A stretch of DNA of 29,538 nt from CAYWMP01 sp964459445 (GTDB taxonomy: Bacteria; Desulfobacterota; DSM-4660; Desulfatiglandales; HGW-15). Below, piece by piece: positions 7,657 through 16,797 of this stretch. The position numbers were made by a program, and so were the translations under genes. Where the stretch lies: positions 1 through 29,538 of the forward strand of contig CAYWMP010000059.1 in the NCBI GenBank assembly GCA_964459445.1, written 5' to 3'. Below the pieces are notes generated by a model. The model was not told the origin of the DNA and did not search any database. It saw only the letters and a list, made by a program, of their open reading frames with translations. Numbering within the stretch: the stretch's first letter is position 1; every line of letters starts with the position of its first letter.

Positions 7657-9617
7657 AGGTGAGCGAAAAAAAATGGATCAGGTTTCGTATCTATCTCGTT
7701 GCGGTTTTTTTTCTTATCGGATTGGGAACCATACTCGCAAGGGGGTATCAGCTTCAAGTCCTTGAGCGAGACAAACTGGCAACCATAGCACGCGCCGGTT
7801 ACAAGGGGGTAATAAAGCTACCCCCGAAACGAGGTATCATCTATGACCGTGAGGGGCATGAACTGGCAGTTAGCGTTGAAGTAGGCTCCATCTATGCCCG
7901 TCCCAATTTAGTAAAAGAGAAATCTCTTGCTGCTCGCCAGTTGTCACGCATCCTCAATATAAAAAAGAGCAAGCTCAAAAAAAAGCTCAACAATAAGACT
8001 TCTTTTATCTGGGTCAAGCGGAAGGTCCCTCCCGAGAAGGTGCGCCAAGTCAAGGCTTTGGGCCTTGTGGGGGTAGGCTACACCAAAGAGAGCCGTAGGT
8101 ATTATCCCATAAGGGAAATCGGCGCCCATCTGATCGGTTTTGCAGGTGATGATAACCAGGGTTTAGAAGGGCTTGAGAAAAAATACGATCACATCCTGAG
8201 AGGACCGCAATACACGCTTATACAGATGAGGGATGCCCTTGGTCGGCCTTTTTTTGTGAGTGGTCCGGAGGAGTCTCCTCCTCAGGGCCAGGACATGCAC
8301 AACCTTGTCCTTACCATAGATAAGGATATCCAATATAGGGCTCAACAAGCCCTGAAGGCGGCCGTAAAGAAAGCGAGGGCCAAGAGCGGGCAGTGTGTCA
8401 TCGTGGATCCGAATACCGGAGAAGTGCTTGCGATGGCCGTTGTCCCTATCTTCAACCCCAATGTCTTCAGGAAGCACAAGCCCTACCAGTGGCGAAATCG
8501 GGCCATCACGGATCTCTATGAACCCGGCTCCACCATTAAGGCCATGCTTTTAGGGGCGGCTCTAGAGGAAAATATCGTAACTCCCCGAACGAAATTCTTC
8601 TGTGAGGAAGGAGAATTTGAAGTAGTCAATCACATTATACATGACACAAAAAAATACCGGTATCTTACGGTTTCCGACATCGTGGTTTATTCGAGCAATA
8701 TCGGGTCGGTCAAAATCGGCCTCAAGATGGGTTATGAAAAATTTGCCGAATATCTGCACAAATTCGGTTTCGGAAATCGCTCGGGCATCGATTTGGTCGG
8801 GGAAAGGCGAGGATTTGTGCGGCCCCCCAAAAAGGCGAGGACTATCGATAGGGCCACCATATATTTCGGTCAGGGCATAACCGCTACGTCCTTACAACTC
8901 GCCATGGCCATGGGGGCAATAGCCAACGGGGGCAAACTCATGCGGCCCTATGTGGTCAAGGCCATCAAGGACCAGAAGGGCAAGATTGTGAAGAGAAACA
9001 GCCCAAAAGTGGTCAGGAGGGTGTTGTCACCAAAGATTGCGCAAAAAGTCGGTCACATTTTGGAGGGCGTTGTGAGCGACAGGGGGACGGCCAAACTCGC
9101 TGCCATTAAGGGATACCGAGTGGCAGGGAAAACGGGCACCTCTCAAAAGGTGGATCCCCGTACAAGGCGTTATTCCAAATGGAAATATGAGGCCATATTC
9201 GCGGGATTTGTGCCGGTGGACGACCCAAAACTGGTGATGGTCGTCGTCATCGATGAACCAAGGGGAAAAAGGTATGGGGGGCTGGTGGCCGGTCCGGTTT
9301 TCAGCGAAGTGGGGGCATGGGCGTTGAGTCATTTGCGGGTCAACCCACAACTTCGGCTTGTTAAAGCCAAAAAGGCACTCGAGACAACCGATGTTGAAGA
9401 AAAAAAAGCTGCCCCAAAACAGGAGAAATTAGAACTTGCCGCTAACCTGTTGCCCGACTTCAAGGGGTGGAATATGCGCGATGTGTTGAGGGAAGGAAGG
9501 GCCATGGGTCTCAAAGTCGTTTTAGAAGGAACCGGCTTTGCCGTGAATCAGATCCCTAGGGCCGGTTTGCCCCTTGAGGAGGTAAAAACGGTCAAGGTCC
9601 GTTTCAGTCCGCCCTAA
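7653..9617 (+). CDS. ftsI: Septal transpeptidase FtsI/PBP3 with C-terminal PASTA domain
   Basis: This 654-residue class B penicillin-binding protein crosslinks septal peptidoglycan. An N-terminal membrane anchor covers about 12-32, followed by the dimerisation/pedestal region with RGIIYDREGHELA near 60-72. Active-site motifs are intact: Ser293 in PGSTIK, SSN at 347-349 and KTGTS at 493-497. A single PASTA domain occupies about 595-654 (LPDFKGWNMRDVL and so on), a feature found in many deltaproteobacterial and Gram-positive division PBPs but not in E. coli FtsI. A charged linker of lysine and glutamate (about 570-592) joins it to the transpeptidase. The start overlaps the ftsL stop as ATGA, so translation is coupled. 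Confidence 0.95.
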   Translation: MKVSEKKWIRFRIYLVAVFFLIGLGTILARGYQLQVLERDKLATIARAGYKGVIKLPPKRGIIYDREGHELAVSVEVGSIYARPNLVKEKSLAARQLSRILNIKKSKLKKKLNNKTSFIWVKRKVPPEKVRQVKALGLVGVGYTKESRRYYPIREIGAHLIGFAGDDNQGLEGLEKKYDHILRGPQYTLIQMRDALGRPFFVSGPEESPPQGQDMHNLVLTIDKDIQYRAQQALKAAVKKARAKSGQCVIVDPNTGEVLAMAVVPIFNPNVFRKHKPYQWRNRAITDLYEPGSTIKAMLLGAALEENIVTPRTKFFCEEGEFEVVNHIIHDTKKYRYLTVSDIVVYSSNIGSVKIGLKMGYEKFAEYLHKFGFGNRSGIDLVGERRGFVRPPKKARTIDRATIYFGQGITATSLQLAMAMGAIANGGKLMRPYVVKAIKDQKGKIVKRNSPKVVRRVLSPKIAQKVGHILEGVVSDRGTAKLAAIKGYRVAGKTGTSQKVDPRTRRYSKWKYEAIFAGFVPVDDPKLVMVVVIDEPRGKRYGGLVAGPVFSEVGAWALSHLRVNPQLRLVKAKKALETTDVEEKKAAPKQEKLELAANLLPDFKGWNMRDVLREGRAMGLKVVLEGTGFAVNQIPRAGLPLEEVKTVKVRFSPP

Positions 9618-9647
9618 TAATAATTGATAGAAGGCAGTTCAGGTCAA

Positions 9648-11186
9648 ATGAAACTCGAACAGTTGCTTAAAGGTATCACTTCTCAAGAAATCACGGGAGA
9701 TCGTGATAAAGAGATTGCCGGTTTGGCCTATGATTCCCGCAAGATCAAACCGGGCTACCTGTTTGTGGCGATTCGAGGAAACGCTCTCAACGGTCATGAT
9801 TACCTGGAGGAAGCAATTCGGAAAGGGGCCGTGGCCCTTGTTGCAGAGGGATTCAGCCCTATCGGAAATAACGGCGTGGCCCGGATTTCGGTCGCGAATT
9901 CAAGAAAAGCCCTCTCGAGGCTCTCGGTGGCCTTTTATGAGCAGCCCTATGACGGTCTCAATCTCGTAGGGATCACAGGCACGAACGGAAAAACAACCAC
10001 GGCACACCTGCTCGAGTCCATATTGCAGGCCGGGGGTGCAAGCCCGGGAGTGGTGGGGACCATAAACTACCGGTACTCGGACAGGGCTTACCCTGCGCCC
10101 GTGACGACCCCTGAATCCCTTGATCTCATGAGGATAATGCGGGAGATGGCCGATCATAATGTGACCGATGTGATCATGGAAGTTTCATCCCATGCCCTCG
10201 ATCAAGGCCGTACGGAGAACTGCCCTTTCAGGGTCGCCGTGTTTACGAATCTTTCGAGAGACCATTTGGATTACCATGGAACAATGGATGAATACTTCCA
10301 GGCCAAAAGCCTTCTGTTTCGCGGACTCGGGAAAGATAGGGACGCAACCGGGACCTATGCCGTTATTAATATGGATGATCCACGGGGTGAGGACCTGGTT
10401 GACCTCACTGATGCAGAGGTGATGAGTTACGGACTTAAAGACCAATGTCAGGTGAGGGCGGAGTCCTTCACCGCCGACAAAAGCGGCATTCATGCAAGTC
10501 TCTCGACCCCTAGGGGCGAGTTGACAGTTCGCTCCCCTCTCATCGGTGAGATCAACATCTACAACCTCCTGGCGGCGGCCGCAGCCGCCCTCGCGCTGGA
10601 CATAGACAGGGGCGCTATTGCTCAAGGCATCGAACAACTCAAAAGCGTGCCGGGAAGGCTTGAAATGGTTCAAAACAGCCGCGGCCTTTCCATTGTGGTG
10701 GATTACTCCCATACCCCCGACTCCCTCTTAAAGGCCGTCACCGTTCTGAGGCCCCTGACAGAAGGTCGACTCATCACGGTTTTTGGCTGCGGCGGTGACC
10801 GTGACAAAGGAAAAAGGCTCGAGATGGGGGATGCCGCAGGCCGGCATAGCGATATTGTTATCATTACTTCGGACAATCCGCGCACCGAAGAACCTCTGTC
10901 CATTCTCGCCCAAGCGGAAGAAGGCGTAAAAGGAACGGGTCAGAGAAAACGGGAATGGTCGCCTCAAATGCGGCAAATGGAATCCGGTTATTTTCTGGAG
11001 GTGGATCGAAGGAAGGCGATCCGGATGGCCGTTGCCATGGCAGAACAGAAAGACATGGTGCTGATTGCAGGCAAGGGCCACGAAGATTACCAGATCATCG
11101 GCACCGAAAAAAGACACTTTGACGACCGGGAGGAGGCGTTGCGTGCGGTTGCAGCGCTTGGGGCAGATGACGGCAAAATGGGGTGA
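9648..11186 (+). CDS. murE: UDP-MurNAc-tripeptide synthetase, meso-DAP adding
   Basis: This 512-residue Mur ligase adds meso-diaminopimelate to UDP-MurNAc-L-Ala-D-Glu. The ATP loop is GITGTNGKTTT at 108-118, followed by TTPESLDLM for the substrate, the lysine that becomes carbamylated in YFQAKSLLF near 216-224, YSHTPDS near 353-359 and GKGHEDYQ at 475-482. DNPRTEEP at 409-416 is the signature for meso-DAP rather than lysine, so the wall is of the Gram-negative type. The ATG at 9648 matches the usual MKLEQLL start; an in-frame TTG at 9624 has no ribosome-binding site. The gene lies 30 bases after ftsI. Its end overlaps murF. Confidence 0.95.
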   Translation: MKLEQLLKGITSQEITGDRDKEIAGLAYDSRKIKPGYLFVAIRGNALNGHDYLEEAIRKGAVALVAEGFSPIGNNGVARISVANSRKALSRLSVAFYEQPYDGLNLVGITGTNGKTTTAHLLESILQAGGASPGVVGTINYRYSDRAYPAPVTTPESLDLMRIMREMADHNVTDVIMEVSSHALDQGRTENCPFRVAVFTNLSRDHLDYHGTMDEYFQAKSLLFRGLGKDRDATGTYAVINMDDPRGEDLVDLTDAEVMSYGLKDQCQVRAESFTADKSGIHASLSTPRGELTVRSPLIGEINIYNLLAAAAAALALDIDRGAIAQGIEQLKSVPGRLEMVQNSRGLSIVVDYSHTPDSLLKAVTVLRPLTEGRLITVFGCGGDRDKGKRLEMGDAAGRHSDIVIITSDNPRTEEPLSILAQAEEGVKGTGQRKREWSPQMRQMESGYFLEVDRRKAIRMAVAMAEQKDMVLIAGKGHEDYQIIGTEKRHFDDREEALRAVAALGADDGKMG

Positions 11187-12585
11187 CATAACAGCGGGTG
11201 AGATCGCCGGTGCAATTCGCGGCGTTATCACGTCGGGTTCACCGGAGGCTGCCTTCAATAACCTCACCACCGATTCCCGTGAGGTCGGAAAGGGCGAGAT
11301 ATTTTGGGCCCTTAAGGGAGAGAAGTTCGACGGTCATGACTTTATCGAACAGGCGATCCAAAAGGGCGTTTCAGGTGTTGTCATCCAGGAGGGTCGTTCG
11401 GTCCGAATCAGCTCTGAAAGCGGGCTGATCGTCATTTCAGTTAAAAATACCCTATGGGCCCTCGGCGAATTGGCGGGATGGTGGAGACACCAGTATAGCG
11501 TTCCGGTAGCGGTCATTACCGGGAGTGTGGGAAAAACGACCACAAAGGAAATGACGGCCGGCATTCTCGAGATCGGTTCCCCAACCCTCAAAAACAAGGG
11601 CAATTTCAACAATCTGGTTGGTCTGCCTCTAAGCATGCTCTCTTTGAACCCGGAACATCGGCGCGTGGTACTGGAGATGGGGATGAACATCCCGGGTGAA
11701 ATAGGCCGTCTGACCAAGATCGCCGACCCGGATGTCGGGCTCATCACAAAGATAGCAAAGGCACACCTGGAAGGTGTCGGTGACATTCGCGGGGTGGCCA
11801 GAGCAAAGGCCGAAATGCTGGAGAAGATATCGCCCAGTGCCCATGTGCTTTTGAACGGAGACGATGACGTGCTCATGGAGGCGGCCTCAGCCTTCGGCAG
11901 GAAGGTCGTGACCTTTGGATTGAGGGAGAAAAACAACATTCAGGCCAGGAATATTAAGAATCTGGGGCGGGAAGGGACGGCATTTACGCTTTTTCAGGAG
12001 GGGCAAAGAATCCCCGTGACCTTAAGGGTCCCGGGGCGTCAAAACGTCTCCAATGCCGTGGCTGCCGCGGCCATTTCGCTTTACCTGGGTGAACGACCAG
12101 AACACATCGCGGAGGGCTTGAGTCGTTTTAAGGGGATTAAGGGTCGTTTCCAACTCATAACCCTCCCAGGAGGCGCCACCCTGGTGGACGACACCTATAA
12201 TTCCAATCCCACTTCCCTCAGGGCGGCCGTGGATTCCCTTGGGGATCTTAAGGCACACAACGGCGGCAGAATGATCGTCGGATTGGGAGAGATGCTGGAA
12301 CTGGGAGAGGAAACGGTGGAGGCTCACATTGAGGCCGGCGGCATGGTTGCCAATCTCGATCCTGCCTATTTCATAGCCATGGGGGACCATGCGCAAGAAA
12401 TGAAACGAGGGGCTGTTGACAAAGGATTTCCCTCCGCAAGGGCCTTTATTGCGGCCACGCATGAAGAAATGACCCAGAAAATACACGGTGAATTGAAGCA
12501 GGGCGATATTGTGTTTTTGAAAGGATCTCGTGGCGCTCATCTCGAGAAGGTCATTGAAGGGCTCACCCGAGACAAGCGTTCCTAA
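11143..12585 (+). CDS. murF: UDP-MurNAc-tripeptide-D-Ala-D-Ala ligase
   Basis: This is the Mur ligase that adds D-alanyl-D-alanine and completes the pentapeptide. Visible motifs are TTDSREV in the N-terminal domain, ITGSVGKTTTKEM as the ATP loop (about 125-137), NKGNFNNLVGLPLSML for substrate binding, LEMGMN, and DDTYNSNPTSLRAA in the last third. Two starts compete. GTG at 11143 has AGGAGG 6 bases upstream and gives 480 residues. ATG at 11167 gives 472 residues but has no good ribosome-binding site. I used the GTG because of the ribosome-binding site, although the AGGAGG also encodes a conserved murE segment (DDREEALRA). Either way the gene begins inside murE, an overlap of 44 or 20 bases, indicating coupled translation. 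Confidence 0.93.
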   Translation: MRLQRLGQMTAKWGDITAGEIAGAIRGVITSGSPEAAFNNLTTDSREVGKGEIFWALKGEKFDGHDFIEQAIQKGVSGVVIQEGRSVRISSESGLIVISVKNTLWALGELAGWWRHQYSVPVAVITGSVGKTTTKEMTAGILEIGSPTLKNKGNFNNLVGLPLSMLSLNPEHRRVVLEMGMNIPGEIGRLTKIADPDVGLITKIAKAHLEGVGDIRGVARAKAEMLEKISPSAHVLLNGDDDVLMEAASAFGRKVVTFGLREKNNIQARNIKNLGREGTAFTLFQEGQRIPVTLRVPGRQNVSNAVAAAAISLYLGERPEHIAEGLSRFKGIKGRFQLITLPGGATLVDDTYNSNPTSLRAAVDSLGDLKAHNGGRMIVGLGEMLELGEETVEAHIEAGGMVANLDPAYFIAMGDHAQEMKRGAVDKGFPSARAFIAATHEEMTQKIHGELKQGDIVFLKGSRGAHLEKVIEGLTRDKRS

Positions 12586-12641
12586 GGGGCGATCCGTCAA
12601 GGAAAGAGCCCTTGTCTTATTGTCAACCTAAGGAGTTTACC

Positions 12642-13040
12642 ATGATTGCAGGAAAAGAAATTTTGGTTGCGGACGATGAAGCCATCATCAGAAAAGTCCT
12701 CTTCGAAGTTCTTTCCGGTGAAGGTTTCAGGGTGACCCTGGCAAAAGACGGGCAGGAATCCCTGGAGCAGATGGCGCACCATAGCTTTGATCTGCTCATT
12801 ACGGACATCAACATGCCTCGTTTGGATGGTATCGGGCTTTTGCGCCGAATGAAGAAGGACGGCCGCAGAGAAAAGGTAATCCTTATGACAGGAAGCCCAA
12901 AGGCTGATTCCTATAACGAGAAGGATCTGCAGAGCGTTTTTTCACTCGTGCAAAAACCCTTCAGGATTCAGGGTCTCTTGAGTGCAGTGGCGGCCGCCCT
13001 TGCTCAATGCGATGGCCCCGGACCGATCAGTCGAAATTGA
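12642..13040 (+). CDS. Stand-alone CheY-like response regulator receiver
   Basis: This 132-residue protein consists of one receiver domain and no output domain. The acidic pair is D11/D12 in LVADDE. The phospho-acceptor is Asp55 in LLITDINMPRLDG, the switch Thr is T83 in LMTGSP, and the conserved Lys is K105 in VQKPF, so it should be phosphorylatable. AAGGAG lies 7 bases before the ATG, which fixes the start. It is embedded in the dcw cluster, 56 bases after murF and 32 bases before mraY, in the same direction, so it is presumably co-transcribed with cell-wall synthesis genes. No histidine kinase is in the window. A receiver in this position is not part of the standard cluster; its partner is unknown. 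Confidence 0.9.
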   Translation: MIAGKEILVADDEAIIRKVLFEVLSGEGFRVTLAKDGQESLEQMAHHSFDLLITDINMPRLDGIGLLRRMKKDGRREKVILMTGSPKADSYNEKDLQSVFSLVQKPFRIQGLLSAVAAALAQCDGPGPISRN

Positions 13041-13072
13041 GATACGGTGGGACGCAAAACGGGAACTAACTG

Positions 13073-14152
13073 ATGCTCTATAAACTCATATACTTCTTCC
13101 ACACCGATCTGTCCGCTCTCAACGTCTTTAGGTACATTACCTTCAGGACAATTGTTGCGAGCCTTTTCTCTCTGATTATCCTGCTCATCTTTGGTGTGTG
13201 GGTCATCAAAAGGCTTCGTCGTTTGCAGGTAGGTCAACAAATTCGAGATGATGGGCCATCCAACCACAAGGACAAGGCAGGGACGCCCACGATGGGGGGG
13301 TGCTTGATACTTCCTGTCGTGATTTTGTCCACTTTTCTTTGGGCGGAACCCAAAAATCCCTACGTGTGGGTGGTCATGTTCGTCATTTTGGGATACGGGC
13401 TCATAGGGTTTGTAGATGACTACATGAAGCTTGTTCAAAAGAGCAGCAAAGGGCTTACAGCAAAGTCCAAATTAGGTCTACAGGTCCTGGTGGCGGCGTT
13501 CGTGGGGGTAATACTACAACTCTACCCGGATTTTGATTCCCTCTTGAATGTTCCTTTTTTTAAAGCCGTTACACCGGATATCGGATGGGGTTATGTGTTG
13601 CTGACCATCATTGTGATCGTCGGCGCCTCAAATGCCGTAAATCTTACCGATGGCTTGGATGGGCTGGCCATCGGCCCGATCATTATCGCCTTCGCCAGTT
13701 ATCTGATCTTTTCCTATTTGGCCGGACACATAAAGATTGCAAGCTATCTTCAGATTCCCTATGTGTCAGGTGCGGGGGAACTCTCTGTGATTTGCGGAGC
13801 CATAGTGGGCGCGGGTCTCGGGTTCTTGTGGTACAACGCATTTCCTGCGGAGCTTTTCATGGGCGATGTAGGATCATTGCCCCTAGGCGCTGTCCTCGGG
13901 ACGGTCGCTGTTATTACCAAACAAGAAATCGTCCTCATCCTGGTGGGGGGGATATTCGTAGTTGAAACACTTTCAGTGATCTTTCAAGTCGCTTACTTCA
14001 AAATAACTGGGGGGCAAAGGATATTCCGTATGGCGCCCCTGCATCACCATTTCGAATTGAAGGGGTGGCATGAATCGAAGGTGACCGTACGATTCTGGGT
14101 TATAGCGATCGTCTTAGCGTTGCTGTCCATAGGCACGCTCAAGCTCAGGTAA
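13073..14152 (+). CDS. mraY: Phospho-MurNAc-pentapeptide transferase MraY
   Basis: This 359-residue polytopic membrane enzyme transfers phospho-MurNAc-pentapeptide to undecaprenyl phosphate, making lipid I. Cytoplasmic loop motifs are GTPTMGG at 70-76, the aspartate pair in DDYMK at 115-119, NLTDGLDGLA at 190-199, FMGDVGSL at 262-269 and PLHHHFE at 322-328. About ten membrane helices are apparent. Length and all catalytic residues are normal. The ATG lacks a strong ribosome-binding site (GGGA about 8 bases upstream), so translation may depend on the preceding receiver gene. A 190-base gap follows before murD, unusually long within this cluster. Confidence 0.96.
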   Translation: MLYKLIYFFHTDLSALNVFRYITFRTIVASLFSLIILLIFGVWVIKRLRRLQVGQQIRDDGPSNHKDKAGTPTMGGCLILPVVILSTFLWAEPKNPYVWVVMFVILGYGLIGFVDDYMKLVQKSSKGLTAKSKLGLQVLVAAFVGVILQLYPDFDSLLNVPFFKAVTPDIGWGYVLLTIIVIVGASNAVNLTDGLDGLAIGPIIIAFASYLIFSYLAGHIKIASYLQIPYVSGAGELSVICGAIVGAGLGFLWYNAFPAELFMGDVGSLPLGAVLGTVAVITKQEIVLILVGGIFVVETLSVIFQVAYFKITGGQRIFRMAPLHHHFELKGWHESKVTVRFWVIAIVLALLSIGTLKLR

Positions 14153-14156
14153 TAGC

Positions 14157-14300
14157 ATGAAAAAAGCACCCGGGGGAAATGTCCATGCGATTGTATCGAT
14201 CCACGTTTCAGCACATGACCAATCCTTTGCACTTGTACTGCCGATTGATCGATTGCGGGTTCAGCGCGAAGGTGTCGAGGAGGATCGGGGTTTTTTATGA
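14157..14300 (+). CDS. Possible small ORF between mraY and murD
   Basis: A 47-codon ORF starts 4 bases after the mraY stop, with AGGT about 6 bases before its ATG. It reads MKKAPGGNVHAIVSIHV... and ends with a short acidic stretch (EGVEEDRGF). It alternates hydrophobic and polar residues in a way that could form strands, but I recognise no family. It ends 42 bases before the murD ATG and is not directly coupled to it. It may be a genuine small gene, a remnant, or chance reading. Confidence 0.25.
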   Translation: MKKAPGGNVHAIVSIHVSAHDQSFALVLPIDRLRVQREGVEEDRGFL

Positions 14301-14342
14301 AAGGCACTTTCACGGGTCTATGATGAAAGGTTTTGTTTATGG

Positions 14343-15704
14343 ATGGATTTTTTTAAGAAAAAAGTTCTTGTTTTAGGTCTGGGCAAGACCGGGATTTCGG
14401 TCCTTCGATGGCTGTCAAAGGAAAAGGCTCACCTGGCCATCAGTGACAGCAAATCCGAGAAGGCGCTGAATCGGGCATTCATCACGGAGGCCTCGGCACT
14501 GGGCGCCGCATTAGAGACGGGGGGCCATAGAAGGGAGACCTTTGAGGCGGTCGATTTGATTGTTGTGAGCCCGGGGGTTCCTTTGGATCTTGAACCTCTC
14601 GATGCCGCCAGAAGGAAGGGCATTCCCGTTATGGGGGAATTGGAGCTTGCCAGCCGGTTGATGGACGTCCCCATCGTGGCCGTTACAGGAACAAACGGAA
14701 AATCGACCACCACGGCATTTATCGGCGAGATCCTGAAGCGCGCGGAAAAATCCGTCTTTGTGGGTGGAAACATTGGAACCCCACTCATTGATTATGTGAC
14801 AGGCGATTGGAACGCCCAATTCGCGGTCATTGAAGTGAGCAGCTTTCAACTCGATACCCTGGAGCGTTTTTGTCCCAAAGTGGCGCTTTTGCTCAATGTG
14901 TCGCCGGATCACCTGGACCGTTATGCGGATTATGAGGCCTACGTGCAATCCAAATTGAAGATATTTCAGAACCAGGGACCGGGTCACTTTGCCGTCCTAA
15001 ATGATGGCGATGAAAGGATTTCAAAGTACAAACCGGCCGGTGGCGTTTCCGTGCTCCGATATGGATTAGAAAAGAAAGAGAACCGAGACGCCTACATGAA
15101 TGGCGAAAAGATGATAGCCGGTCTCCCCGGGGAAAAGACTGCTGAATTCACGATCGGGAACATCAAACTCCCGGGGATCCATAATTTGGAGAATCTCATG
15201 GCCGGGGTCTTGGCGGGATTATCGCTAAAGATAAGGCCGGAAGTGATCCAGGAGACCCTCATTGGTTTCAAGGGCCTGGCCCATCGTCTTGAGTTTGTGG
15301 GGAGCGCGAAGGGTGTGGATTTCTATAACGATTCCAAAGCAACGAATGTGGATGCGGCAAAGAGATCCATAGAGAGCTTTGATCGTCCAGTCATACTCAT
15401 AGCAGGAGGTCGTCACAAGGGCGGGGACTACCTTCCCCTTGTAAAGGCGTCGGTGGGCAAAGTGAGGCATGCGATACTCATGGGCGAATCCAAGCCGCTG
15501 CTCAGGTCAGCCTTTGATGGCGTTATTCCATTTACTCTCGCAAGCACCATGGAAGAGGCGGTTTCCCATGCCTATGCCATGGCAAGGTCTGAAGAGGTCG
15601 TTCTTCTTGCGTCGGCCTGTTCAAGTTTTGACATGTATTCGGACTATGGGGAAAGGGGCGACTCCTTCAAGAAGGCAGTGAAAAGACACATAAATGGCAG
15701 CTAA
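14343..15704 (+). CDS. murD: UDP-MurNAc-L-alanine:D-glutamate ligase MurD
   Basis: This 453-residue Mur ligase adds D-glutamate to UDP-MurNAc-L-Ala. The N-terminal Rossmann part starts KVLVLGLGKTGIS. The ATP loop is VTGTNGKSTTTAF at 114-126, with GNIGTPL, EVSSFQLD and NVSPDHLDRY following. YNDSKATNVDA and IAGGRHKG in the C-terminal domain are typical of MurD. There is no earlier in-frame ATG or GTG before an upstream stop, so the ATG at 14343 is secure, although its ribosome-binding site is weak (AAAGG about 13 bases upstream). It overlaps ftsW by 11 bases. Confidence 0.95.
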   Translation: MDFFKKKVLVLGLGKTGISVLRWLSKEKAHLAISDSKSEKALNRAFITEASALGAALETGGHRRETFEAVDLIVVSPGVPLDLEPLDAARRKGIPVMGELELASRLMDVPIVAVTGTNGKSTTTAFIGEILKRAEKSVFVGGNIGTPLIDYVTGDWNAQFAVIEVSSFQLDTLERFCPKVALLLNVSPDHLDRYADYEAYVQSKLKIFQNQGPGHFAVLNDGDERISKYKPAGGVSVLRYGLEKKENRDAYMNGEKMIAGLPGEKTAEFTIGNIKLPGIHNLENLMAGVLAGLSLKIRPEVIQETLIGFKGLAHRLEFVGSAKGVDFYNDSKATNVDAAKRSIESFDRPVILIAGGRHKGGDYLPLVKASVGKVRHAILMGESKPLLRSAFDGVIPFTLASTMEEAVSHAYAMARSEEVVLLASACSSFDMYSDYGERGDSFKKAVKRHINGS

Positions 15705-16797
15705 AAAACAAACACATATCGGATACGATTACACGCTCTTGATCCCGACTATCTTGCTCCTGGGCCTGGGCCTGGTCGCCATTTACAGCTCTAGTTCGTT
15801 TCTGGCCGCCCACCGCATGGGCGACAGTTACTTCTACCTAAAAAAGCAGGCCTTCTTTTGCCTCATGGGGCTCTGTTTCATGATTTTCGCAAAAAACCTT
15901 CCGACGAAATTATACCGAACGCTCGTTTATCCTCTGGTCGCTGTCAGTCTTGCACTTTTGGTTCTACTCTTTGTTCCCGGAATGGGGACCAAGGTGGGAG
16001 GCGCAAGCCGTTGGCTGCGTCTGGGCGCTTTTACCTTTCAGCCTTCTGAACTTGCAAAGCTTTCCCTCGCTGTATATGTGGCCTACTCCATGGCAAAAAA
16101 GGGACCACACATGGCCGTCTTTTCCAAGGGGTTTTTGCCGCATTTGCTGATCGCAGGGGCATTCATGACGCTCATCTTGCTCCAACCCGATTTGGGCACG
16201 AGCGTCATCATAGCTTGCTGGCTGTTCATCACCCTCTTCGTGGGTGGGGCAAAACCCATTCAACTCGCCGGCATGGTCCTGATGGCCGTTCCGGTCCTGT
16301 TCTGGCTTATTTGGCAGGCGGATTATCGGCTCAAAAGGTGGTGGACCTTTCTAAATCCCTGGGAAGATCCCCATGGATTGGGTTTTCAGATTATCCATTC
16401 CTTTTTGGCCTTTGGTTCAGGGGGCGTGTTTGGCGTGGGGCTCGGTAACAGCAAACAAAAGCTGTTCTATTTACCGGAACCCCATACCGACTTCATACTC
16501 TCTATCCTGGCTGAGGAACTCGGGCTAATAGGATTGTCCGCAACAGTTGGCCTTTTTGCCGTTCTGATCATGCGGGGCTTCAAAATTGCCCTTGATGCCC
16601 GAGATCTTTACAACAGCTACCTCGCCATGGGTATCAGTAGTTTTTTTGGACTCCAGATTTTGGTGAATATGGGCGTTGTCATGGGTCTACTTCCCACAAA
16701 GGGGTTGACCCTGCCTCTTATCAGTTATGGTGGATCATCCCTGGTGGTGAGTCTTACGGCTATCGGGATACTAATGAAAATCTCGGCGGATCGTTGA
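15694..16797 (+). CDS. ftsW: Lipid II polymerase FtsW (SEDS family)
   Basis: This 367-residue polytopic membrane protein is the septal SEDS glycosyltransferase that polymerises lipid II together with FtsI. Diagnostic motifs are GASRWLRLG near 103-110, FQPSELAKL near 115-123, LLQPDLGTS near 162-170, and PEPHTDFILSILAEELG with the catalytic-type Asp266. KGLTLPLISYGGSS lies near the C-terminus. About ten membrane helices are evident. I call FtsW rather than RodA because it lies between murD and murG and the cluster contains ftsI; sequence alone is less decisive. It starts inside the murD end and its own TGA overlaps the murG start. Confidence 0.93.
   Translation: MAAKKQTHIGYDYTLLIPTILLLGLGLVAIYSSSSFLAAHRMGDSYFYLKKQAFFCLMGLCFMIFAKNLPTKLYRTLVYPLVAVSLALLVLLFVPGMGTKVGGASRWLRLGAFTFQPSELAKLSLAVYVAYSMAKKGPHMAVFSKGFLPHLLIAGAFMTLILLQPDLGTSVIIACWLFITLFVGGAKPIQLAGMVLMAVPVLFWLIWQADYRLKRWWTFLNPWEDPHGLGFQIIHSFLAFGSGGVFGVGLGNSKQKLFYLPEPHTDFILSILAEELGLIGLSATVGLFAVLIMRGFKIALDARDLYNSYLAMGISSFFGLQILVNMGVVMGLLPTKGLTLPLISYGGSSLVVSLTAIGILMKISADR

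Noticed and set aside
10185..12600. Several long antisense frames over murE and murF (175, 180, 201 and 192 codons)
   Set aside because: All overlap well-supported Mur ligases, lack family resemblance and start signals, and are explained by the codon usage of the sense genes.
14179..14376. 65-codon frame running from the mraY-murD gap into murD
   Set aside because: It overlaps the start of murD out of frame and has no ribosome-binding site.
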